Of a DNA stretch of 18,559 bases, positions 1 to 7,035 are shown in pieces. The notes below the pieces were generated by a model that was not told the DNA's origin, did not search any database, and saw nothing but the letters and a program-made list of their open reading frames with translations. Origin of the DNA: Candidatus Nomurabacteria bacterium. GTDB lineage: Bacteria; Patescibacteriota; Minisyncoccia; Phycocordibacterales; UBA9973. The translations under genes were made by a program, and so were the position numbers. Position 1 is the stretch's first letter. The number at the start of each line of letters is the position of its first letter. The stretch is from positions 1-18,559 of the forward strand of contig JAHFNV010000009.1 in the NCBI GenBank assembly GCA_023267115.1, written 5' to 3'.

Positions 1-17
1 CCAGCGAAAAGCAAAAA

Positions 18-64
18 CGGGGCGGGAATTCATTTTCCCCACACCCCTTTTTCTTCCCGCCCCG
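18..64. repeat. 11-base perfect inverted repeat
   Basis: The arms CGGGGCGGGAA (18-28) and TTCCCGCCCCG (54-64) are exact reverse complements separated by 25 bases. They are strongly GC-rich inside an AT-rich genome. No T-run follows on either side, so it does not look like an intrinsic terminator. It is the leftmost of several palindromes filling the gene-free first 302 bases; no reading frame of note is visible there. Confidence 0.75.
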
Positions 65-86
65 CTCCGAGCGAAATCGTTGGGAA

Positions 87-236
87 GCCTCCGCCTGCTC
101 TGAAAGAGCAGAACGCCGAAAGCAAAATTTTCTTTACATTTTTTGTTTTTGCGCGCGCCGGACTTTTTAATCTTAAGGGAAAAGAAAATTTTGCTTGAAG
201 CGTAGCCCCGCCTTTGGCGGGGCGCGGAGGCGTTCG
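87..236. repeat. Paired inverted REPIN-like palindromic element
   Basis: Two similar units face each other. The left unit has GCCTCCGC (87-94), a hairpin CTGCTCT-GAA-AGAGCAG (95-111), AACGCC, then AAGCAAAATTTTCTTT (120-135). The right unit, read on the - strand, has GCCTCCGC (232-225), a different hairpin GCCCCGCC-AAA-GGCGGGGC (224-206), TACGC, then the same 16 bases (197-182). The middle hairpin has a different sequence in each unit but is fully paired in both. The 46-base centre (136-181) is AT-rich with a GCGCGCGC run. The layout resembles REP doublets (REPINs); that it is mobile is inference. Confidence 0.65.
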
Positions 237-302
237 CCAAGTTCAGCAATTTTTGCTAAAATGGGTTCGAGTGGAGTTGTATAAATACACCAGAAAAACA
301 AT

Positions 303-1634
303 ATGAAATATCAAATAAGGGACAGCCGAATAAATAATTTTGTGATAGAGGGCGGACGTAAATTGCATGGATCAGTTTCGACGAATACTTCTAAAAATGG
401 TTCAGTCGGACTTTTATGCGCCTCGCTTGTTAATAAAGGCAAAACTACTCTCCACGGCATTTCTAAAATTGAAGAAGTGTATAGAATTATCGAGATATTG
501 GAAAGTATTGGAGTAAAAATAAAGTGGATCGGCCAACAATCCATTTGCATTATCCCTCCCCAAAAATTCAAAATAGAAAATTTAAACAAAGAAGCCGCCG
601 TTAAAACTAGAAGCATTATAATGTTTGCTGGTCCACTGTTGCATTACTTTAAATCATTTTCTTTACCTCACGCCAAAGGTTGTAAACTTGGCAAAAGAAC
701 AATCGCTGCCCATATTTATGGATTAGAAGAATTAGGAGTGAAAATAAAAGTGACCGATCAAAATTATAAATTAAGCCATAGAAAACTAAGTTCGAATCAA
801 ATAATAATGTACGAATCTGGAGACACTGCTTGTGAAAATTTACTGACCGCCGCCGCACTAATTCCTGGTAAAACTGTGATTAAGTTTGCTAGTTCAAATT
901 ACATGGTCCAAGAAATCTGTTTTTTCTTAGAAAAATTAGGAGTGAAAATTGAAGGTATAGATACAACCACTATTTCAATTCATGGAATTGGTGAGATAAA
1001 TAAAGATGTAGAATATTGGAACAGCGAAGACCCGATTGAATCAATGATGTGGATTACTGCTGCCATTGCCACCGATTCAAAACTACAAATAAAAAGGTGC
1101 CCAATAGATTTTTTAGAGTTGGAACTTTATAAGATGGAAAAAATGGGATTAAAATATAAAACTTCAAAAACTTACAAATCAAAAAATGGGCGAACAAATT
1201 TGGTTGATATCTCAATAAAACCATCAAAACTAAAAGCCCTGGAAGATAAAATCGAAGCTAGACCTTATCCTGGTATAAATATAGACAATTTACCCTTCTT
1301 TGGATTGATTGCTGCTTGCGCTCGCGGCCAAACTCTGATTCATGACTGGGTTTATGAAAACCGCGCAATTTATTTGACTGAATTAAATCGATTGGGTGCC
1401 AATGTTATCTTGGCCGATCCACACCGCGTTTTTATCCAAGGGCCTACTGAATGGAAACCAGCCCAGGTTGTCTGTCCGCCAGCCCTTCGCCCTTCAGTCG
1501 TTATAATGCTGGCCATGCTTGCAACTAAAGGCAAATCAATTCTTCGCAATGTTTATATGGTCAATCGTGGATATGAAGATATTGTTAAAAGATTCAACAA
1601 CATTGGCGCAAAAATAAAATCTACAGAAGATTAA
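303..1634 (+). CDS. murA: UDP-N-acetylglucosamine 1-carboxyvinyltransferase (MurA family, divergent)
   Basis: MurA transfers enolpyruvate from PEP to UDP-GlcNAc, the first committed cytoplasmic step of peptidoglycan synthesis. The 443-residue protein is slightly longer than typical MurA (about 420) and shows the EPSP-synthase/MurA inside-out barrel pattern. Recognisable residues are Lys31-Asn32 (the SGAKN position, here TSKN), Arg103, Cys127 with Arg132 in KGCKLGKR (the fosfomycin-target Cys loop), Asp328 in NIDNLP (catalytic Asp position), Glu-Asn-Arg 352-354, and Arg396. The N-terminal SGAKNAAL motif is degenerate, so this may be a MurA-like paralogue and not the only MurA of the cell. The ATG at 303 has no Shine-Dalgarno sequence; a TATAAA box at 280-285 could serve as -10. 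miaA begins one base after its stop. Confidence 0.85.
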   Translation: MKYQIRDSRINNFVIEGGRKLHGSVSTNTSKNGSVGLLCASLVNKGKTTLHGISKIEEVYRIIEILESIGVKIKWIGQQSICIIPPQKFKIENLNKEAAVKTRSIIMFAGPLLHYFKSFSLPHAKGCKLGKRTIAAHIYGLEELGVKIKVTDQNYKLSHRKLSSNQIIMYESGDTACENLLTAAALIPGKTVIKFASSNYMVQEICFFLEKLGVKIEGIDTTTISIHGIGEINKDVEYWNSEDPIESMMWITAAIATDSKLQIKRCPIDFLELELYKMEKMGLKYKTSKTYKSKNGRTNLVDISIKPSKLKALEDKIEARPYPGINIDNLPFFGLIAACARGQTLIHDWVYENRAIYLTELNRLGANVILADPHRVFIQGPTEWKPAQVVCPPALRPSVVIMLAMLATKGKSILRNVYMVNRGYEDIVKRFNNIGAKIKSTED

Positions 1635-1635
1635 G

Positions 1636-2496
1636 ATGAAAAAAATTGTTGTCATTCTAGGTCAAACTGCCACAGGCAAAAGTGATTTGGCTGTAAAAAT
1701 CGCTAAGGCATTTGCGGTAAGCGGAGTCGAATCCGAAATAATTTCAGCTGATTCTCGGCAAGTTTACAAGGGCCTGAATATTGGCACTGGGAAAATTACC
1801 CAAAAAGAAATGCGGGGCGTACCACATCATTTACTAGACATAGTAAATCCAAAAAAAATATTTACGGCGGCAGAATTTAAAAAGTTGGCTGAAGAAAAAA
1901 TAAAAGAAATCATAAAGCGGGGTAAAACGCCAATTATTTGCGGAGGTACCGGATTTTATATTGACGCTATTACCAAAGGCATAATTTTCCCAGAGGTTCC
2001 GCCAGATTACAAACTTCGAAACAAATTAGCATTAGTAAGCGACCGCTTGTTATTGCTAAAATTGAAAAAATTAGATCCAAGCCGAGCAAAAAATATAGAC
2101 CCGAAAAACAAAGTTAGATTAATTAGAGCAATAGAAATTGCTAAGTATTTAGGCAAAACTCCTCCCATTACGGAGGCGACGCCTCCGTATGAGTTTATAA
2201 AAATAGGATTATACTTGCCAGCCGATAAATTAAAAAAGAAAATAGAAAAAAGAGTAAAGAAAATGTTTAAGCTAGGCCTGCTTAATGAAATCAAAAAATT
2301 AAGACGATCGGGTGTATCCAATAAAAGACTTAAAGAGCTCGGTTTTGAGTATTCGAATCCTACGCCAGAAAAAGTAATCAAACAAACTCTAAAATACGCC
2401 AAACGTCAAATAACCTGGTTCAAACGCGACAAAGAAATAAAATGGTTTGACGCGTCCGAGAAAGATTTAGCAAAGAAAGTTTTTACTAAGCTGTAA
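1636..2496 (+). CDS. miaA: tRNA dimethylallyltransferase MiaA
   Basis: MiaA adds a dimethylallyl group to N6 of A37 in tRNAs reading UNN codons. The 286-residue product has the P-loop GQTATGKS near residues 9-16, the SADSRQVYKGLNIGTGK segment that binds tRNA and substrate, HHLLDI, the GGTGFYIDA motif, RLIRAIEI, and the C-terminal KYAKRQITWFKRD block. It is shorter than the E. coli enzyme (about 316), mainly in the C-terminal domain. The start is one base after the murA stop, so the two are surely co-transcribed. Residues 179-184 (TEATPP) are encoded by a perfect palindrome (2169-2189) that lies in a poorly conserved linker and looks like an in-frame insertion. Confidence 0.95.
   Translation: MKKIVVILGQTATGKSDLAVKIAKAFAVSGVESEIISADSRQVYKGLNIGTGKITQKEMRGVPHHLLDIVNPKKIFTAAEFKKLAEEKIKEIIKRGKTPIICGGTGFYIDAITKGIIFPEVPPDYKLRNKLALVSDRLLLLKLKKLDPSRAKNIDPKNKVRLIRAIEIAKYLGKTPPITEATPPYEFIKIGLYLPADKLKKKIEKRVKKMFKLGLLNEIKKLRRSGVSNKRLKELGFEYSNPTPEKVIKQTLKYAKRQITWFKRDKEIKWFDASEKDLAKKVFTKL
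2169..2189. repeat. Palindrome TACGGAGGC-GAC-GCCTCCGTA inside miaA
   Basis: Perfect 9-bp arms (2169-2177 and 2181-2189) flank a 3-base loop. The same arms with loop AAC occur at 9644-9664. The insertion keeps the miaA frame open and encodes Thr-Glu-Ala-Thr-Pro-Pro. It is GC-rich compared with the surrounding gene. Confidence 0.85.
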
Positions 2497-2502
2497 AATT
2501 TG

Positions 2503-2573
2503 CGGGTCCACTAGGACTCGAACCTAGGTCTGCTCTTTTGGAGAGAGATATTCTACCACTGAACTATGGACCC
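2503..2573 (-). tRNA. trnW: tRNA-Trp (anticodon CCA)
   Basis: On the - strand a full cloverleaf forms: acceptor GGGTCCA/TGGACCC, D arm GTTC-AGTGGTA-GAAT, anticodon loop CTCCAAA with anticodon CCA, a 4-base variable loop, T arm CTAGG-TTCGAGT-CCTAG, and discriminator G, as expected for bacterial tRNA-Trp. The total is 71 bases. The gene is followed by CAA, so CCA is not encoded and must be added. The D stem and the anticodon stem each have one weak outer pair. It follows rpmG on the same strand; in many bacteria secE and nusG come next, but here the convergent miaA ends only six bases away. Confidence 0.93.
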
Positions 2574-2618
2574 ATCATAGCCCACCAGATTATAACAGAG
2601 TAAATAAGAAAATAAAAT

Positions 2619-2777
2619 CTATTTCTTAATCTCTTTGTGCTTAGTTTGCTTCCGGCACCATTTGCAGTATTTTTTAAGCTCGATTTTTTCAGTGACCAGT
2701 TTTTTGTTTTTACTGGACCAGTAATTGATACGTTTGCACGTGGAGCAGGCAAGTTTTATAAGTCTATCTTGGGACAT
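2619..2777 (-). CDS. rpmG: 50S ribosomal protein L33 (bL33)
   Basis: A 52-codon gene beginning MSQDRLIKLACSTCKRINYW and ending TKHKEIKK. It is a component of the large ribosomal subunit. Two Cys pairs (CSTC at residues 11-14, CKWC at 38-41) form the zinc ribbon of the Zn-binding bL33 type; length and basic composition fit the family (about 50 residues). tRNA-Trp lies 45 bases downstream on the same strand, matching the rpmG-trnW arrangement seen upstream of secE-nusG in many bacteria. No Shine-Dalgarno sequence is present; a TTGCTT-17-TAAGAT promoter would start transcription at the A of the ATG. Confidence 0.93.
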   Translation of the reverse strand: MSQDRLIKLACSTCKRINYWSSKNKKLVTEKIELKKYCKWCRKQTKHKEIKK

Positions 2778-2783
2778 GGGTTG

Positions 2784-2812
2784 ATCTTAATATAATTAAG
2801 CTCGAAAAGCAA
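2784..2812 (-). promoter_or_regulatory. Predicted promoter of rpmG-trnW, leaderless
   Basis: On the - strand TTGCTT (2812-2807), a 17-base spacer and TAAGAT (2789-2784) precede rpmG. A start 7 bases after the -10 falls on position 2777, the A of the ATG. The spacer overlaps the palindrome CTTAAT-ATA-ATTAAG (2786-2800). Confidence 0.5.
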
Positions 2813-2813
2813 A

Positions 2814-3992
2814 TCATTTTATGAATCTTTTAATTTGTGGATTGATGCGATAAAAACGTTTGATAACTGGATTTATTCTGGTAGTAATCTCGTAATTTAT
2901 TGTATCTGAATCTTGCGCCATTATATCAGCTTCAGCATAATGCCCATAGTCTCCGCCAAGTATAGCCACTTCGTCTAAAACTTTGGCTTTAACATCTGTT
3001 AAGTCTAAAGTAATCATGTCCATCGATACTCGACCAATCAATTTGGTTTTTTTGCCGTTAACATTAAATACACCTTTATTCGAAAGTAGCCTCGGGTAAC
3101 CATGCCAGTATCCTACGGGGACTACTCCTAAAACCGAATCTCTTTTTAAAGTTTCAGTAAGGTCGTAACCTATTTTGCTCCCTTTCTTTATTTTTTTTAT
3201 TTCAGTAATAATAGTCTTCCAAGAAAGTACTGGATGGAGTTTAATTTTTTTTTCAAATGCTAACTTCATTTCTTTTGAAGACCATAGGCCATACATGCCA
3301 ATCCCTACTCGCACCATATCATAATGCAATTCTGGGAAAAAAGCCGTACTAGATGTTGCGCAAAGATGTCTGATGGGTTTGTAACCTATCTCTATTAACT
3401 TTTCATACCATTTATTTAAACGCTTAGCTTGTAACATTGTATACTCACGCCCGGCTAAATCTTCTCCTTTCGCTAAGTGGCTATAGATACCTTCAAGTTC
3501 AATATTTTTAACACCCTTTTTTGATTTCAGTAACTTTAAAACTTTTGACATGTCATTCATTAAAAAACCTTGCCTGCCAAGGCCAGTATCAACTTTTAAA
3601 TGGATTTTAATTTTTTTGTTTAAACTAATTTTAAGCATGGCTTTAAGGTTTTCAATACCAGAAATAGTTATGGATATATTTTTACTAACAGCTTGCCTAA
3701 AGAAAAACGGTGAAACGTAACCAAAAACCATAATTCTGGCTTTTATGCCAACTTTTCTCAAATCCAACGCTTCTTGGAATGAATCTACGCCTAAAAAATT
3801 AATCCCTGTTTTTACCACCTCTTTAGAAAATGGCACCAAACCATGACCATAAGCGTTAGACTTAACTACTGCCATTAAAATAGTATCTTTATTAATTAGA
3901 GATTTAAAAGTTCTGTAATTTGCTTTTATAGCTTTTCGATCAAGTTCTACCCAGGTGCGCAGTTTTGATTTTTCGATCTCTGTCAGTTTCAT
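2814..3992 (-). CDS. alr: Alanine racemase
   Basis: PLP-dependent enzyme converting L-Ala to D-Ala for peptidoglycan. The 392-residue protein has the fold-III barrel with the PLP lysine Lys44 in AVVKSNAYGHG, Arg140 in DTGLGRQGF, the IYSHLA segment, the catalytic Tyr276 in KIGYDLT, the VPVGYWHGYPR motif and SMDMITLD. Length is normal for the family (360-390). Its ATG overlaps the ddl stop by four bases (ATGA), so translation is probably coupled with ddl, whose product uses the D-Ala made here. It is the last gene of the mreB-to-alr cluster; rpmG starts 36 bases beyond its stop with its own promoter. Confidence 0.96.
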   Translation of the reverse strand: MKLTEIEKSKLRTWVELDRKAIKANYRTFKSLINKDTILMAVVKSNAYGHGLVPFSKEVVKTGINFLGVDSFQEALDLRKVGIKARIMVFGYVSPFFFRQAVSKNISITISGIENLKAMLKISLNKKIKIHLKVDTGLGRQGFLMNDMSKVLKLLKSKKGVKNIELEGIYSHLAKGEDLAGREYTMLQAKRLNKWYEKLIEIGYKPIRHLCATSSTAFFPELHYDMVRVGIGMYGLWSSKEMKLAFEKKIKLHPVLSWKTIITEIKKIKKGSKIGYDLTETLKRDSVLGVVPVGYWHGYPRLLSNKGVFNVNGKKTKLIGRVSMDMITLDLTDVKAKVLDEVAILGGDYGHYAEADIMAQDSDTINYEITTRINPVIKRFYRINPQIKRFIK

Positions 3993-4951
3993 AAAGTACT
4001 TTTTAATTTACCTTCTCTCTCAAATCTCTGTAGAGCTAGGTCGATCAATTTATCCAAAAGTTCCGGCAAAGATAAACCATTTGCTTGCCACATTTTTGGA
4101 TACATACTGATCTCGGTAAATCCTGGAATTGTATTTATTTCATTTACCAATATTCTGCCATTTTTCTTTAAAAAGAAATCAATCCGACTCATCCCCTCAC
4201 AATCAAGAGTTTTGAATACTTTGATTGCTAAATTTTGAATTTCTTTTATTTTTTGTCTTGAAATCACTGCCGGTATTTTAGATACAGACTTTGCGTCTAT
4301 ATATTTAGATTGGTAAGAATAAAATTCAGAGTTGGGAATAATTTCACCCGGAATTGAGGCGATCGGATATTCATTACCCAACACAGCACATTCTATTTCT
4401 CTACCTTCTACACCTTCTTCAATAATTATTTTTGAATCATATTGAAATGCATCTTTTAATGCTTTATTAAATTCTTTTTTATTTTTTACTTTACTTACGC
4501 CAACCGAAGAACCTAAATTGGCAGGCTTAACAAATACTGGAAGATTTAATATTTTAGAAACTTTTTTAAATGGCATATTCCCTCTGGGATGAAGAACGAC
4601 AAATTTAGGAATAGGTATTCGAGCCTCTCTCAAAAGTCGCTTGGCAACATCTTTGTCCATCCCCACCGCAGAACCTAAAACACTAGGTCCAATAAAAGGC
4701 ACCCCGGCCAATTTTAAAAATCCCTGCATGCTCCCATCCTCGCCAAATGGTCCATGAAGCACTGGAAAAACAACATCAAACTTTTTAATCTGATCTAAAT
4801 AAAATTCCCCATTTCGGCCTATTTTAACCGGAGTTATTTTATACTTTTTTTTATCTAAAGCATTTATAATATTACGAGCTGACCTGACTGAAACTTCGTG
4901 TTCGGCTGATTTACCTCCAAAAAGTACCGCGACTTTTAGCTTCTTTTTCAT
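3989..4951 (-). CDS. ddl: D-alanine--D-alanine ligase
   Basis: ATP-grasp enzyme joining two D-Ala molecules for the peptidoglycan stem. The 320 residues include the N-terminal GGKSAEHEVS (Glu17 at the D-Ala binding position), HGPFGEDG, GSAVGMDKD, the ATP-grasp VFVKPANLGSSVGVSK loop, and EINTIPGFTEISMYP with the metal-binding Glu/Asn. Tyr217 in QSKY occupies the position that favours D-Ala over D-lactate as second substrate, so an ordinary dipeptide product is expected. It overlaps the M24 peptidase gene upstream and alr downstream, each by ATGA. Confidence 0.96.
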   Translation of the reverse strand: MKKKLKVAVLFGGKSAEHEVSVRSARNIINALDKKKYKITPVKIGRNGEFYLDQIKKFDVVFPVLHGPFGEDGSMQGFLKLAGVPFIGPSVLGSAVGMDKDVAKRLLREARIPIPKFVVLHPRGNMPFKKVSKILNLPVFVKPANLGSSVGVSKVKNKKEFNKALKDAFQYDSKIIIEEGVEGREIECAVLGNEYPIASIPGEIIPNSEFYSYQSKYIDAKSVSKIPAVISRQKIKEIQNLAIKVFKTLDCEGMSRIDFFLKKNGRILVNEINTIPGFTEISMYPKMWQANGLSLPELLDKLIDLALQRFEREGKLKSTL

Positions 4952-5682
4952 CGTATTGGGAGTATGGCATTTTTAAAGTCTTTTGCAACATTCGTCAAAC
5001 TTTTGTATCCACTTTTAGTAATTAAAATCATATCTTCTATGCGCACTCCGCCCCGACCTTTGAAATATAAACCTGGTTCAACGGTCATCACACATCCGGC
5101 CGGAATAATGTCTTCACTTTTGGGTTTGAAGTTCGGCCATTCGTGAATGACAGTGCCGACTCCGTGGCCGAGACCATGCTGGAAATTTTTCTTGCCAAAC
5201 TTTTTATTTAAAAATCCACGGGCCGCTTTGTCTATTATCTTGCCCCTGCGTTCACCTTTTTTAATTAGATTCATGGCTCGATTTTGGGCTTCAAGCACTG
5301 CCAAATAAATTTTCTTTTGCTTGGCATTTGTTCTGCCCCAAAAGTAAGTGCGGGTCATATCCGAACAGTAATGATTTACCGTACAGCCAATATCAAACAT
5401 TACGTTGTCGCCAACTTTTAGTTTTGTTTTGTTGGGCTGGTGGTGAATATGAGCTGTATTTTTGCCAAAGGCAACTATCGGCGGAAAGGAAAGTATCGGC
5501 GCGCCGTATTTTATGAAAGTTTTTTTTATCAGGTTTGCAATTTCTATTTCTGAAATCCCAGTTTTTAGTTTTACTACAATGTGTTGTAGTACTTTCTCGC
5601 TTATCCTTTGCGCTTTTATAATATTCGCCAGCTCTTTTTTGTTCTTGACCGCTCGAACTTCGTGGATTAATTTGGTTTTCAT
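4948..5682 (-). CDS. M24 metallopeptidase (Xaa-Pro aminopeptidase-like, catalytic domain only)
   Basis: A 244-residue pita-bread fold peptidase. All five metal ligands are visible: Asp97 (MFDIG), Asp108 (CSDMTRT), His173 (GLGHGVG), Glu202 (VEPG) and Glu217 (VRIED), plus the His-rich HIHHQPN segment. The GGVRIEDMILITKSG ending and CSDMTRT are more like Xaa-Pro peptidases (PepP/PepQ) than methionine aminopeptidase, but the N-terminal creatinase-type domain of those enzymes is missing. The likely role is cytoplasmic removal of N-terminal residues from peptides; substrate preference cannot be read from the sequence. It lies two bases after the RseP-like gene and overlaps ddl by four. Confidence 0.88.
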   Translation of the reverse strand: MKTKLIHEVRAVKNKKELANIIKAQRISEKVLQHIVVKLKTGISEIEIANLIKKTFIKYGAPILSFPPIVAFGKNTAHIHHQPNKTKLKVGDNVMFDIGCTVNHYCSDMTRTYFWGRTNAKQKKIYLAVLEAQNRAMNLIKKGERRGKIIDKAARGFLNKKFGKKNFQHGLGHGVGTVIHEWPNFKPKSEDIIPAGCVMTVEPGLYFKGRGGVRIEDMILITKSGYKSLTNVAKDFKNAILPIR

Positions 5683-5684
5683 TT

Positions 5685-6458
5685 TTAAAACAACTTAACC
5701 ACATCATGATAAGTTACTAAAAGCATAATAAATATTAAGATGCAGAAGCCAACGATATTAGCCGTGTTTGTAATTTTAGGATTAATGCGCGAACCCTTTA
5801 TTTTTTCAATCAAGAGAAAGAAAAGCCGTCCACCGTCCAGCGCCGGAAAAGGCAGTAAATTTATAATCGTTAGATTTACCGAAATAAGAGCGGTAAATGA
5901 AAGCAAATATGTAAAACCAGATTTATAAGCACTGCCTATCATACCGACCAAACCGACAGGTCCGGTAATCGATTCAAGGCTTCCTTTACCTTGTAAACCA
6001 TCCACAATTAGCGTATAAAGGCCCAAAACTGTGTTTTTAGTGATAAATAGGGTTACTTTCATACCTTTCAAAACCGCTGGGTATAATGACATTTTGGCTG
6101 TTCCTAGCATTAAAACAGCAGAAAACAAAATAAAAGCCAGTAAAAAATTGGCAAATACTCCGGCCAAAAGAACTATGGCTTGTTTATATTTTGGTTTATT
6201 TACAAAACTTCTTGCACTGTCGGGACCGTTAGTATTTTCCTCATTTGGATTCTCCCCAAAGATTTTAACAAAGCCACCTATTGGCAATAAATTAAAAGTG
6301 TATTCAGTCTCCCCTTTTTTAATGCCAAACAATTTTGGCGGAAAACCAAAACCAAATTCATCCACTTTTATATTGAAGCTTTTAGCCATCCAGAAATGCC
6401 CAAATTCATGAACCAGTACTAAGACAAATAATATAATTAGAAAAACAACAATTGACAT
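5685..6458 (-). CDS. rseP: RseP-like site-2 protease (M50) lacking a PDZ domain
   Basis: An intramembrane zinc metalloprotease. The 257-residue protein has HEFGH at 17-21 in the first transmembrane segment and PALDGGR (LDG at 207-209) in a later one, which supply the His-His-Asp zinc site; GPVGL and several hydrophobic segments (about 1-20, 93-118, 182-202, 232-250) fit. RseP/YluC proteins are usually 350-450 residues with one or two PDZ domains after the second membrane segment. Here residues 119-145 link directly to the GPVG region, so the PDZ is gone. Such enzymes normally cleave anti-sigma factors or leftover signal peptides; the target here is unknown. Located between frr and the M24 peptidase, a common neighbourhood for rseP. 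Confidence 0.88.
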   Translation of the reverse strand: MSIVVFLIILFVLVLVHEFGHFWMAKSFNIKVDEFGFGFPPKLFGIKKGETEYTFNLLPIGGFVKIFGENPNEENTNGPDSARSFVNKPKYKQAIVLLAGVFANFLLAFILFSAVLMLGTAKMSLYPAVLKGMKVTLFITKNTVLGLYTLIVDGLQGKGSLESITGPVGLVGMIGSAYKSGFTYLLSFTALISVNLTIINLLPFPALDGGRLFFLLIEKIKGSRINPKITNTANIVGFCILIFIMLLVTYHDVVKLF

Positions 6459-6479
6459 GAATTTTAATTTTGCTAGAAC

Positions 6480-7031
6480 TTAATTTAACATTTCCTTCTG
6501 TTTTTTCTCAAAACTGACTTCCAGATTTTTATTTGTTTCGTTTATAATTTTCTGCAAATCATCTTTGGCTTTGAATTTTTCATCTTCTGTCATTTTATTT
6601 TTTTTCTCTGCTGCTTGAATATCATCCCAAATTCTTTCACGCTCGCGACGAACAGCAATCCTCGCCTCTTCCAGTTTTTCTTTTAAGACTTTGACTAGGT
6701 CTTGCCTAGTTTCGGTAGTCAATTGCGGGAAAATAACTCTAATACCTAATTCATCGGTAGCTATCGATAATCCCAAATTGGAAAGGGTAATCGCTTTCTC
6801 AATCTCCTTAATTTGATTTTTGTCCCAGGGCGCGATGCGCAGAGTTTTAGGATCTTCAATGGAAACCGAAGCGATATTTTTAAGCGGCACACGCGAACCG
6901 TAGGATTCTACGAACACACTATCTAGGACCATTGGTGATGCCCGACCAATGTTCAGTTGGTTATATTCTTTACCCAAGAATTCTTCTATTTTCTTGAGTT
7001 CCATTTTAAAATTTGAAAAGCTGTAAGTCAT
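6480..7031 (-). CDS. frr: Ribosome recycling factor
   Basis: RRF works with EF-G to split post-termination ribosomes. The 183-residue length is typical (about 185). Family blocks visible are NIGRASPMVLD, VPLKNIASVSIEDPKTLRIAPWDK, IEKAI, the LTTETRQDLVK segment, EEARIAVRRERERIWDD, and the long C-terminal helix of the three-helix bundle. The TRQDLV residues (108-113) are encoded by a palindrome shared with two other genes in this window, yet they also match the family's usual RRKDL/RKEL motif at this spot. The start has no Shine-Dalgarno sequence; an extended -10 box (7038-7046) within the end of the preceding gene would give a transcript starting at its ATG. Confidence 0.97.
   Translation of the reverse strand: MTYSFSNFKMELKKIEEFLGKEYNQLNIGRASPMVLDSVFVESYGSRVPLKNIASVSIEDPKTLRIAPWDKNQIKEIEKAITLSNLGLSIATDELGIRVIFPQLTTETRQDLVKVLKEKLEEARIAVRRERERIWDDIQAAEKKNKMTEDEKFKAKDDLQKIINETNKNLEVSFEKKQKEMLN
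6694..6710. repeat. CTAGG-family palindrome, copy 1 (in frr)
   Basis: ACTAGG (6694-6699), loop TCTTG, CCTAGT (6705-6710): a 6-bp stem. The core CTAGGTCTTGCCTAG (6695-6709) is identical in all three copies. Read with the gene it encodes Arg-Gln-Asp-Leu from residue 109. Confidence 0.85.
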
Positions 7032-7035
7032 GGTT

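Noticed and set aside
206..224. Hairpin GCCCCGCC-TTT-GGCGGGGC as intrinsic terminator
   Set aside because: No T-run follows on either strand; it is better explained as part of the inverted doublet.
2511..2527. CTAGG...CCTAG in tRNA-Trp as a fourth member of the RQDL palindrome family
   Set aside because: The stem sequence matches, but this is the T arm with the obligatory TTCGA loop, which differs from the TCTTG loop; tRNA function explains it. A link to the origin of the element is possible but unsupported.
3567..3581. Palindrome CCTTG-CCTGC-CAAGG in alr
   Set aside because: The codons encode the conserved GLGRQGF motif of alanine racemases, so no insertion is needed; arms and loop differ from the repeat families.
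5393..5707. 104-codon frame opposite-phase within the M24 gene
   Set aside because: It overlaps the well supported M24 and RseP-like genes in another frame and has no family resemblance.
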